Positions 47,602-55,836 of a DNA stretch of 64,000 nt are shown here, piece by piece (the first letter of the stretch is position 1; each line of letters starts with the position of its first letter). The stretch lies in assembly GCA_035504415.1 (NCBI GenBank), contig DATJRY010000021.1, positions 62,001 to 126,000 on the forward strand. Direction: 5' to 3'. The translations under genes and the position numbers were made by a program. The notes under the pieces are model-generated. The model saw nothing but the letters and a program-made list of their open reading frames with translations, was not told where the DNA came from and made no database searches. Source of the stretch: Candidatus Sulfotelmatobacter sp. (GTDB lineage: Bacteria > Vulcanimicrobiota > Vulcanimicrobiia > Vulcanimicrobiales > Vulcanimicrobiaceae).

Positions 47602-48425
47602 TGGTCGACGCGGCCCTCCAGATCACGCTCGTCGTCGTCAGCTTCGGCGCGATCTTCGTCGCGGTTCGCTACGCGCGCCCACTCACCGTCGCCGCGACGA
47701 TCGGCGCGCTGCTGGTCGCCGAGATCGTCGCCCTCAACGCGGGTGCGCCGCTCTCGATCGCCGCGTCGGCGGCGATCGCCGTCGAGATCGGCCTGGTCGC
47801 CGTTTGGTGGTACCGTGCGCGCGCGGGCATCCGCGCGTGGCGGGCCGAGGCGCGCGCGACGCCGCTGCTGCTGCGCTCGCCGTTCGTCGACCGGTGGCGC
47901 GTCGCGGCGGGCGGCCCGCTGCCCGGCCGGAACCATCATCTGCTCGCCGGCGACCAGCGCTTCGCGTACGACTTCGTCCACGTCGGCGGACGGTGCCTGG
48001 GCGAACCGATCCTCGCCCCGTGCGCGGGCACCGTCGTCGCCGCGGTGGACGAGCTGCCCGATCTGCCGCCGTCGATGAACCCGAACCGACCGGGCATCGC
48101 CGGCCGCGAGCTCGGCAACCACGTCGGCATCCAGACCGGCGGCACGACGGTGTTCCTCTGCCACCTCCAGCGCGGATCGCTGACGGTCGCGGCCGGCGAC
48201 CACGTCGCGGCCGGCACCCAGATCGGGCGCTGCGGGAACAGCGGCCGCACGACGCGGCCGCACCTGCACCTGCACGCGCAGGACCGGCCGGTCTACGCGC
48301 TCCGCGTCGCGCGCGGCGTGCCGGTCGCCTTCATCGATGCCGGTACGGCACGCGTGCTCGAGTTCGGCGACGTCCTGGACAGCGCGACGACGCGCGAACC
48401 CGAAGCGGCTTCGGCCGTGTTGTAG
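47601..48425 (+). CDS. Membrane-anchored M23 (LytM-like) peptidase
   Basis: 274 aa. Two to three hydrophobic helices in the first 70 residues, then an M23 beta domain with HHLLAGDQRFAYDFV, NHVGIQTGGTTVFLCHLQ and the metal motif HLHLH in RPHLHLHAQD. Peptidoglycan endopeptidase or a degenerate amidase activator. Starts directly at the end of the oxidoreductase gene and 7 nt before the ABC exporter. Confidence 0.82.
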   Translation: MVDAALQITLVVVSFGAIFVAVRYARPLTVAATIGALLVAEIVALNAGAPLSIAASAAIAVEIGLVAVWWYRARAGIRAWRAEARATPLLLRSPFVDRWRVAAGGPLPGRNHHLLAGDQRFAYDFVHVGGRCLGEPILAPCAGTVVAAVDELPDLPPSMNPNRPGIAGRELGNHVGIQTGGTTVFLCHLQRGSLTVAAGDHVAAGTQIGRCGNSGRTTRPHLHLHAQDRPVYALRVARGVPVAFIDAGTARVLEFGDVLDSATTREPEAASAVL

Positions 48426-48432
48426 GCAAGCA

Positions 48433-50253
48433 ATGCTCGGCGGCCCTCCGGTCCACCTCATGTGGTCCAACATGTTCAGCCCGAACCGCCCGAAGATCAC
48501 GCGGCGCGTCGAGCTGCGCCGCATCCTCGCGCTGTTTCGTCCGTACCTCGCCCAAATGCTGTTGGTGCTGGCCTGCATCCTGGTCGGCGCGCTGCTGGGG
48601 CTGTTGCCGCCGCTGTTCACCAAGTGGCTGATCGACAGCGCGATCCCGCAGCACAGCATGCACGCGGTGTGGCTGCTGGTCGGTGGGATGGTCGGCGTCG
48701 CGCTGGTCACCGGGGTCGTCGGCGTCTACCAGGGTTTCCTGAACTCGGTGCTGGGCGAAGGGATCATGCGCGACATCCGCACCAGCCTGGTCGCGCACCT
48801 GCACTGCATGCCGCTCTCGTTCTTCACCGGGACCAAGACCGGCGAGATCATGAACCGGGTCTCGAGCGACGTCGACAACATCGACAACGTCGTGACCGGC
48901 ACGCTGGTCACCATCGTCACCAACGTCTTCGTCATCTTGACGACGGTCGCCACGATCTTCGTGCTGAACTGGAAGCTGGCGCTGATCTCGCTGGCCGTCA
49001 TCCCGCTGATGATCTTGCCGCTCTCGCCGGTCGGCCGGCGCATGTACGACGTGCGCAAGCTGACCCGCGAAAAGCGCGACGAGATCGAGTCGATCACCCA
49101 GGAGACGCTCTCGATCTCCGGGATCACGCTGATCAAGTCGTTCGTGCGCGAGCGCTTCGAGCGCGACCGCTTCTACAAGGTCGGCACCGACCTGATGAAG
49201 CTCGAGATCAACCTGGCCATGGTCGGCCGCTGGTTCATCGCCGCGATCACGGCGATGGTCGTGGTCGGCCCGGCGATCGTGTGGCTGGTCGGCGCGTGGC
49301 TGGCGATTCGCGGCGACCTGACCGTCGGTACCATCGTCGCCTTCGTCGCGTATCTAGGCCGCCTCTACGGCCCGGCCTCGGCGCTGGCCGGCGTGCAGGT
49401 GCAGATCGTCTCGGCGCTGGCGGTGTTCGAGCGCATCTTCGAGTACCTCGACATGGCGCCCGAAGGGAACGAGCGGCCCGACGCGCTCGCGCTGCGCGAC
49501 GTGCGCGGCGAGGTCGCCTTCGAGGACGTCCACTTCTCGTACACGCCCGAGCGCGTCGCCCTCGACGGCGTGACGCTGCGCATCGCCCCCGGACAGATGG
49601 CTGCCTTCGTCGGACCGTCGGGCGCCGGCAAAACCACGATCACGCAGCTCGTGCCGCGCTTCTACGATCCGCAGTCGGGGACGATCCGCATCGACGGCTA
49701 CGACGTGCGCGACCTGACCCTGGCGAGCCTGCGCGAGAACATCGGCATCGTCACCCAGGAGACCTATCTCTTCCACGACACGATCGCGTCGAATCTGCGC
49801 TACGCACGGCCCGACGCGACCCAAGAGCAGGTCGTCGCGGCGGCCCGCGCCGCCAACATCCACGACTTCATCGCCTCGCTGCCCGACGGCTACGACACGA
49901 TCGTCGGCGAACGCGGCCACAAGCTCTCCGGCGGCGAGCGCCAGCGCCTCGCGATCGCACGCGTGCTGCTCAAGAACCCGTGCATCCTGATCCTCGACGA
50001 GGCGACCAGCGCGCTCGACTCCGGCAACGAAGCCGCCATCCAAGCCGCGCTCGTCCCGTTGATGGAAGGCCGCACCAGCTTGGTGATCGCGCACCGCCTC
50101 TCGACGATCTTGCACGCCGACGTCATCTTCGTCGTCGAGCACGGCCGCATCGTCGAGCAAGGCACGCACGAGCAGCTGCTCGCCCGCGACGGCGCCTACG
50201 CCCAGCTCTATTGGAAGCAGTTCCGCGACCGCGCCGAAGCGGTCGCGACCTGA
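48433..50253 (+). CDS. ABC transporter, fused permease-ATPase (MsbA/multidrug type)
   Basis: 606 aa. Six membrane helices (about 30-320) with PLSFFTGTKTGEIMNRVSSDV, then an ATPase with Walker A GPSGAGKTT, Q-loop VTQETYLF, signature LSGGERQRLAIARVL, Walker B CILILDEATSALD and switch His in IAHRLS. A half transporter acting as a homodimer. Substrate lipid or drug, unassigned. Convergent with the LuxR-type regulator by 1 nt. Confidence 0.93.
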   Translation: MLGGPPVHLMWSNMFSPNRPKITRRVELRRILALFRPYLAQMLLVLACILVGALLGLLPPLFTKWLIDSAIPQHSMHAVWLLVGGMVGVALVTGVVGVYQGFLNSVLGEGIMRDIRTSLVAHLHCMPLSFFTGTKTGEIMNRVSSDVDNIDNVVTGTLVTIVTNVFVILTTVATIFVLNWKLALISLAVIPLMILPLSPVGRRMYDVRKLTREKRDEIESITQETLSISGITLIKSFVRERFERDRFYKVGTDLMKLEINLAMVGRWFIAAITAMVVVGPAIVWLVGAWLAIRGDLTVGTIVAFVAYLGRLYGPASALAGVQVQIVSALAVFERIFEYLDMAPEGNERPDALALRDVRGEVAFEDVHFSYTPERVALDGVTLRIAPGQMAAFVGPSGAGKTTITQLVPRFYDPQSGTIRIDGYDVRDLTLASLRENIGIVTQETYLFHDTIASNLRYARPDATQEQVVAAARAANIHDFIASLPDGYDTIVGERGHKLSGGERQRLAIARVLLKNPCILILDEATSALDSGNEAAIQAALVPLMEGRTSLVIAHRLSTILHADVIFVVEHGRIVEQGTHEQLLARDGAYAQLYWKQFRDRAEAVAT

Positions 50254-50254
50254 C

Positions 50255-51163
50255 TCAGCCTTCGCCGTCCCAGCCCAGGACGCGGGCGGTCAGCTCGGTG
50301 CGATTGCGCGAGCCGGTCTTGCGCAGCAGCGCCTTGAGGTGGAAGGTCGCGGTCGAGCCGGAGATCGAGAGCGACTCGCCGATCTCGCTGCTGGAGAGGC
50401 CGCGCAGCACTTCGCCGAGCACCTGGCCTTCGCGACGGCTGAGCTGATAGCGCGACATCGCACGCAGGATCGTGCCGCGACGGCGCGCGGGTTCCACCGC
50501 GACCAGGTAATACGGCGTCGCCGCCCCGGCCAGCCGCGAGATCCGCACGAAGGCGAACGGCAGCGAACGCGTCGCGGCCGGCTCGGCGGGCCGTTCGCCC
50601 AGCTCGCGTACCAGGTCGCGCACGGTGTCGATCAGGAGCGGCGGGGTGCAGCCTTCGCGCGGGCGGTAGAGCGCGTGGAGCGGCGACTCGTCCGTCCCGG
50701 CCGCTTCGACCAGCGCCGGGCGCAGCCGCTCGTCGATGACGAAGCTGACGGTCGTGTTGTTGCGGCTCCACGAAGGGGTGCTGCCGTCGACGACCCAGTG
50801 GGTCAGCGCGCCGCCGTGCTCCTCGACGAACCGCCGCGTCTCGGCGATGCGCGCCGGCCGGAAACCGCGCTCGTCGTGGTCGAGCCGGACGACGGCCAAC
50901 GGTCCGCCGTGGCGGCCCAGTGCGATGAACATCGCGCCGCGGCTGCGACTGCGCACGACCAGCGCCGGCAACGGCGCGTCGCGCAGCTGCAGCTCCCGCA
51001 GCACGACGACCACGTCGTCGCTCTCGGGCTGCTCGCGCCGCGGCGGCCCCTCCGGGAACCATCGCACGTCGCGTCGGCTCGCACCGGAAATCGCTGCGAA
51101 CACGTCGGCCGCGTAGCCGAGCGCGCCCGATCGCGCGGCTTCTCCCGATACAGGAGCTTCCAC
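50255..51163 (-). CDS. LuxR-type transcriptional regulator
   Basis: 302 aa from GTG 51163. Unassigned alpha/beta sensor-like N-terminal region (about 15-230), then a LuxR/GerE helix-turn-helix at about 235-298 (YQLSRREGQVLGEVLRGLSSSEIGESLSISGSTATFHLKALLRKTG). The start is uncertain because TTGACT lies only a few bases upstream of this GTG; a downstream GTG near AADVF is possible. It follows the GGDEF-EAL gene with a 65-bp gap and may report on c-di-GMP signalling. Confidence 0.8.
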   Translation of the reverse strand: MEAPVSGEAARSGALGYAADVFAAISGASRRDVRWFPEGPPRREQPESDDVVVVLRELQLRDAPLPALVVRSRSRGAMFIALGRHGGPLAVVRLDHDERGFRPARIAETRRFVEEHGGALTHWVVDGSTPSWSRNNTTVSFVIDERLRPALVEAAGTDESPLHALYRPREGCTPPLLIDTVRDLVRELGERPAEPAATRSLPFAFVRISRLAGAATPYYLVAVEPARRRGTILRAMSRYQLSRREGQVLGEVLRGLSSSEIGESLSISGSTATFHLKALLRKTGSRNRTELTARVLGWDGEG

Positions 51164-51228
51164 ACCGAAAAAGTCAAGGGGCCGGCGCCACAATCCTGCC
51201 TGAGGAAGCGCTATCTTTCTCCGGCGGA

Positions 51229-52962
51229 CTACCAGCCGCCGACGGCTCGGGCGTGCCCGGAGGCGAGCCAGTCGGCGAAGTCGGGCGGGGTCATCGGCTG
51301 CCCGACCAGATAACCCTGGAGTTCCTCGACGCCGTTCGAGATCAGCCACTGCGCCTGCTCCCGGTCCTCGACACCCTCGGCGATCGCGCGGACGTTGAGC
51401 CCACGCGCGACTGCGACCGCCGCCGCGGCGACCCGCGTCCACTGGACGTCGCTGCCGCCCGCTCCGCGCGGGTTGATCTTGATGAAATCGAGCGGCAGCG
51501 CCGCCAGTGCTTGCAGCGAGGTGTGGGCCGCGCCGAAGCCGTCGATCCCGACCGGCACGCCCAGCCGACCGACCCGGCGCAGGAACGAGCCGCCCGCGTC
51601 GACGTCGGCCAGAGCCGTCGCCTCGCGGACTTCGAGAGCCAGCCGCTGCGGCGAGTCCGGGATCTCGCCGAAGAGCGTGTCCAGCGCGCGCCAGACCTCG
51701 TCGCTCCAGCTCGAGACGTTGATGTGGATGCGCGTGTCGATGCGGCGATCGCCGTTGATGCGCAGCACCTCGCCGATCGCACGGATCACCTTGACGTCGA
51801 GGGCCGACGAGGTCGCCGCCGTCCCCTCGGCCTGCAAGAACGAACGCGGCGCGAGCCAGCCGCGCTCCGGATGCCGCCAGCGCACCAGTGCTTCGGCGCC
51901 GACGACCCGATGCGAGCGCGTCGAGACGATCGGCTGGAAGCACAGCATGAAGTCGCGCTCGAAGTCGGCGCTGCGCAGGCCGGCACGGAACTCGCGGCGC
52001 GCGTTGACCGCGCGGCCGACGCCGTCGCGGTACCAGCGCACCCGGCCGCCGCCGAGCTGTTTGGCCGCGTAGAGCGCCTCGTCGGCGTGCCGCAGCAGCT
52101 CCTCTTGCGTCGAGCCGTCGTCGGGGAACACCGCGACCCCGATGCTGGTGCGCACCGTCAGCCGCAGGTCGCCCTCTTCGACGTTGATCACGACGCGTTC
52201 GAGGAAGCGCTGCGCCGCCTCGGCCATCTCGATCTCGTCTTCGCCCACGCTGAGCACCGCGACGAACTCGTCGCCGCCGTACCGGCCCAGCGTGTCGCCG
52301 CGCCGCAGCGCTTCGGCCATCCGCCGGCCGGCTTCGACCAGCGTCTCGTCGCCGACCGCGTGGCCGAAGCTGTCGTTGACGTCCTTGAAGCCGTCCAGGT
52401 CGATGAACAGCACGCCGACCCGCGCCCCGGTGCGCCGCGCGCCGGAGATCGCATCGTCGAGCGCGCGCACGACGTCGGCCCGGGTGGGCAGACCGGTCAG
52501 CGCGTCGGCATTGGGATCGGCGCTCTGCACGCTCTCTTGCGCCGCGCGCGCGAAGGCGCGGCCGAACGACATGCCGATCGCGCGCGCCAAGCGGTGACAG
52601 ACCGAGCGGCCGGGGTTCCAGCGCATCGCGAAGCGCAGCTCGGGGCCCAGCGACGCGATGTACGACGCGTCGCCGAAGCTCTCGGGACCGCGCGCTTGCA
52701 TCGCTTCGGCGGCCAGCTGCAGCGTGTCGTCCTCGACCACGCCGCCGCGCGTCTCGGAGGCGACGATCGTTCCGTCGGCCTGCGCGATCAGCGCGATCGA
52801 AGCGTCGGTGACGGCCAAGCCGCCACACAACAGAATGCTCAGGCGCTCTTCGAGCGCGTGCGGGGCTTCGGCGGCGGCGTCGAACACGGCCCGGATCGCG
52901 TCGATCTCCGCTTCGGCGGCCGAACCGGCCGCGCCGGTCCCGCGCACCGTCGGGATGCCCAT
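51229..52962 (-). CDS. GGDEF-EAL protein, c-di-GMP synthesis with degenerate EAL domain
   Basis: 577 aa. N-terminal sensor-like domain (about 20-145), GGDEF (about 155-310, intact GGDEF at 229-233 with RxxD I-site R220-D223 five residues before it), then EAL (about 330-570). The EAL has EAL at 357-359, INVSS and AEGVED intact, but the DDFG element reads DGFG (474-477) and the KID element reads KIN (495-497). Diguanylate cyclase activity looks likely and phosphodiesterase activity may be weak. ATG 52962 follows GGGGGG at 6 nt spacing, 14 nt after the upstream gene stop. Confidence 0.93.
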   Translation of the reverse strand: MGIPTVRGTGAAGSAAEAEIDAIRAVFDAAAEAPHALEERLSILLCGGLAVTDASIALIAQADGTIVASETRGGVVEDDTLQLAAEAMQARGPESFGDASYIASLGPELRFAMRWNPGRSVCHRLARAIGMSFGRAFARAAQESVQSADPNADALTGLPTRADVVRALDDAISGARRTGARVGVLFIDLDGFKDVNDSFGHAVGDETLVEAGRRMAEALRRGDTLGRYGGDEFVAVLSVGEDEIEMAEAAQRFLERVVINVEEGDLRLTVRTSIGVAVFPDDGSTQEELLRHADEALYAAKQLGGGRVRWYRDGVGRAVNARREFRAGLRSADFERDFMLCFQPIVSTRSHRVVGAEALVRWRHPERGWLAPRSFLQAEGTAATSSALDVKVIRAIGEVLRINGDRRIDTRIHINVSSWSDEVWRALDTLFGEIPDSPQRLALEVREATALADVDAGGSFLRRVGRLGVPVGIDGFGAAHTSLQALAALPLDFIKINPRGAGGSDVQWTRVAAAAVAVARGLNVRAIAEGVEDREQAQWLISNGVEELQGYLVGQPMTPPDFADWLASGHARAVGGW

Positions 52963-52976
52963 CTTCGTCCCCCCTT

Positions 52977-54533
52977 TCACAGCGCCACCGTGCGCGTGAG
53001 TGCCTGCGGAAGGTCGGCGGCGGCGACGTCGGGAGCGAGTCCCGGACCGCCGAGCACCGTCGCACCATGGCGCGCGAGCCAGCGCCCTTCGGCAAGAGAG
53101 GTCACCCCGAAGACGATCACCTGCGGTGCCAGAATCGAGCCGCACGCCAGCGCGGCCAACGTCCCCATGTGCGTACCGGCGTCGACGGTCACGAAGTCGA
53201 GATCGGGCGTGACGCCGCCGCGTTGCGCGAACGCCCCGGCGCACAGCGCGTCCATCCCGATCGCGATGCCGAGCGTGCGCAGCTGCCGCAACGCCGGCAG
53301 CTGCGCCGGATCGATCTCGGTGCAGCCGAGCGCGAGCGCCAGCCGGCGCACTCCTTCGCGCGAACGCGACTGTCCGAGCAGCTGCTCGAGCAGCTCGGCG
53401 GTGAGCTCGGCGACGCGAATGTAGACGCGCGGCCCCGGGCTCGGCATCGCCAGCGCCATCGCGGTGCGCACGGTCCAGCTGTCGATCGCACCGCGCACGT
53501 GCCGGCCCAGCGGCGCGACCGGCGGGAACGGTTCCTCCGGGCCGTCGGCCTCGACGAAGACGCCACACACCGCGCCGGTATACCCGTCGAAGGCGGGACG
53601 GCACCGCAGCGAGAGCGCCTGCGTCTCGGCCGCGTCGCGCAGATGTTTCTCGCCCTGCGCCTGACGGCGCAAGCGCGCGCCGGTCTCCTCGCGGAACCAG
53701 TACGGGAGCCCGCTGCCGGCCGAGGTCGCCGCCAACGCGGCCGCGCTGGCTTTTTCGAGTAGGTCTTCGACGCGCGCCCCGTCGTCGGGATAGACCGCGA
53801 CGCCGACGTGGGCGCACCAGCGCTCGCGCGCGGCGGCCAGGACGCGCTGCGCGGCGACGAACGCCTCGATCTCGTGCGCGTCGACCGCGACCAGCACCGC
53901 ATAGGCGTTGGCGCCGAGATAGCCGACGTGATCGGTCGCGCGCACGACGCGCCGCAACCCGCTCGCCAGCGCCTCACCGCGTTCGCCCACCGTTCGCACG
54001 GCATCTTCGATGTCGACGTGCAGCAGCGCGAAGCGGCGCCGGCCACGCAGCGCGCCGCGCACCAGCTGCTCGATGCGGCGCAGCGTCGCGGTGCGGTCGG
54101 CGGCGATCGCCGGCAGGCGCGCGAGGTCGGCGGCGTCGAGCGCCCAGCCGCACAGCGTCGCGAACGCCTGCGCGCGGTGGAAAACAGCCTCACCGGCGTC
54201 GCCCCACCGCATCGCGATGCGGCCCTGTCCGCGCCCACCGATCCGCGCCACGTAGTACGGCGGGACGAATTGCTCGGTCTCGAACACGCCGCGCACCCGG
54301 CGGTGCAGCCGCTCCGCGGCCCGGCCTTCGACGGTTCCCGGGAACGCGGCGACGACGACGTCGCCCACCAGCACCACGGCGTTCTCGACCCCGGCCAGCG
54401 CCGGGCCGAGCGCGAGCACGGCACGCAGACGATCCCGCTCCGGGACCTGCTCGAAAACGGCTGCAACGCGCCGAATCAAGAGTCCCGACGATTCGCCGGG
54501 CTCGGACTCGACGCGAACTTCTGGGGAGTTCAC
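52977..54533 (-). CDS. Pseudo-GGDEF/EAL protein, candidate c-di-GMP receptor
   Basis: 518 aa, same layout as its downstream neighbour. The GGDEF motif is replaced by GANAY (207-211), so cyclase activity is not expected. However, the RxxD inhibitory site is kept (R198 to D201) and the 5-residue spacing to the motif position (HVGYL) is unchanged. In the EAL half the EAL position reads VFV, the metal Asn becomes Arg in VYIRVAEL, and the general-base Glu is lost (IVFGVTSL). By comparison with PopA and PelD-type proteins it may bind c-di-GMP through the I-site only. First gene of the operon; GTG start. Confidence 0.85.
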   Translation of the reverse strand: MNSPEVRVESEPGESSGLLIRRVAAVFEQVPERDRLRAVLALGPALAGVENAVVLVGDVVVAAFPGTVEGRAAERLHRRVRGVFETEQFVPPYYVARIGGRGQGRIAMRWGDAGEAVFHRAQAFATLCGWALDAADLARLPAIAADRTATLRRIEQLVRGALRGRRRFALLHVDIEDAVRTVGERGEALASGLRRVVRATDHVGYLGANAYAVLVAVDAHEIEAFVAAQRVLAAARERWCAHVGVAVYPDDGARVEDLLEKASAAALAATSAGSGLPYWFREETGARLRRQAQGEKHLRDAAETQALSLRCRPAFDGYTGAVCGVFVEADGPEEPFPPVAPLGRHVRGAIDSWTVRTAMALAMPSPGPRVYIRVAELTAELLEQLLGQSRSREGVRRLALALGCTEIDPAQLPALRQLRTLGIAIGMDALCAGAFAQRGGVTPDLDFVTVDAGTHMGTLAALACGSILAPQVIVFGVTSLAEGRWLARHGATVLGGPGLAPDVAAADLPQALTRTVAL

Positions 54534-54600
54534 GGCTCGCTCACGAGTGTAGCGAAGCCGCGGCGGCGAGGGACCTCTCCGGCTGGGGAGGATCGCGGGC

Positions 54601-55836
54601 TTAGCGGACCGCCTGGTAGACGAGGTCGCGCAGCAGCGCGCGGTAGTGGATGCGCTGCAGCGGCGCCTGCAGCATCAGCACCGTCACCAGCTCTTCGGCC
54701 GGATCGACCCAGAAGTAGGTCCCCGAGATGCCCGACCAACACCAGTCGCCGACCGAGCCGGGCGAGGGATTGCGGCCCGGCGCGGTGCGCACCGCGACGC
54801 CCAAGCCGAAGCCTTGGCCCAACTCCGGCAGCGGCGCGCTGATCCCGAGCCGCGCGGTCCAGGGCGCGTAGGCGATCTGCGGCGGCAGATGGTCGGCGGT
54901 CATCAGGGCGACCGAGCTGCGCGCCAAGATGCGCGTCCCTTCGAGGATGCCGCCCTCGGCCAGCGCGTGCGCGAAGCGCGCGTAGTCGCCGGCCGTCGAG
55001 AGCAGCCCACCGCCGCCCATGATCCAGCGCGGCGGATTCACGGGATCGTACAGGTAGCGCAAATCAGGGCGTTCGCCGGTGCCGGGATCGACCTGCGGCC
55101 AAGCCAGCCGCGCATCATCGCCCTCGGGCAGCCGGAAGGCGGTGTCGTGCATCGCCAGCGGCCCGGTGATGCGCTCGGCGACGAACGCGTCGAGCGACAT
55201 CCCCGAGACGACCTCGACGACGCGCCCGAGCACGTCGATCGACATCCCGTACTCCCACGTGCTGCCGGGGTGCGAGGCCAGCGGCAGCGCGGCCAGCTTG
55301 ACGCTCATCTCCGCGTTCGTCTGGCGCGGATCGGTGACGTTGGCCGCGCGGTACGCGCGCTGCACGAGCGAGTCGCCGAACGCGCCGTACGTCAGCCCCG
55401 AGGTGTGACGCATGAGGTCCTGAACGGTGATGGCGCGGCGCGGCGTCACCAGCTCGAGCGTGCGATTCTCGCCTTCGCCGCGCTCGATGCCGACCTTGAC
55501 GTCACCCCATTCGGGCAAGTAGTCGGCGAGGTCGTGATAGGTCTGCAGGCGGCCTTCTTCCGCCAGCATCAGCGCCGCGACGACGACCATCGGTTTGGTC
55601 ATCGAGGCGGCTCGGAAGATCGTGTCGAGCGCCATCGGCGCTTCGGCCTCGCGGTCGCGGTACCCGAACGCGCGCAGATACGCGGTGCGGCCCTTGCGCG
55701 CGATCAGCACGACCGCGCCGGGGATCGCGCCGGCCGCGACGTCGCGTTCGAACGCGTCGGTCAGCCGCGCCAGGCGTTTGGCCGACAGGCCGACCGCCTT
55801 CGGCGCGACCGTTTCAGCGGCGGCGATCGATCGCAT
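54601..55836 (-). CDS. Serine hydrolase of the beta-lactamase family (class C-like/esterase VIII)
   Basis: 411 aa. The nucleophile motif SMTK (S in FRAASMTKPM), the Tyr motif WEYGMS and late GGGGLLSTAGDYARF are as in beta-lactamase-like esterases and D-aminopeptidases. No signal peptide. The stop-to-start order with the upstream acyl-CoA synthetase gene shows a 23-nt overlap, so it is translationally coupled and may act on a CoA- or lipid-derived product. True beta-lactamase activity is unlikely. Confidence 0.88.
   Translation of the reverse strand: MRSIAAAETVAPKAVGLSAKRLARLTDAFERDVAAGAIPGAVVLIARKGRTAYLRAFGYRDREAEAPMALDTIFRAASMTKPMVVVAALMLAEEGRLQTYHDLADYLPEWGDVKVGIERGEGENRTLELVTPRRAITVQDLMRHTSGLTYGAFGDSLVQRAYRAANVTDPRQTNAEMSVKLAALPLASHPGSTWEYGMSIDVLGRVVEVVSGMSLDAFVAERITGPLAMHDTAFRLPEGDDARLAWPQVDPGTGERPDLRYLYDPVNPPRWIMGGGGLLSTAGDYARFAHALAEGGILEGTRILARSSVALMTADHLPPQIAYAPWTARLGISAPLPELGQGFGLGVAVRTAPGRNPSPGSVGDWCWSGISGTYFWVDPAEELVTVLMLQAPLQRIHYRALLRDLVYQAVR

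Noticed and set aside
54601-55836. Antibiotic-resistance beta-lactamase
   Set aside because: The family motifs fit esterase/D-aminopeptidase-like members; no signal peptide, and the gene is coupled to an acyl-CoA synthetase.
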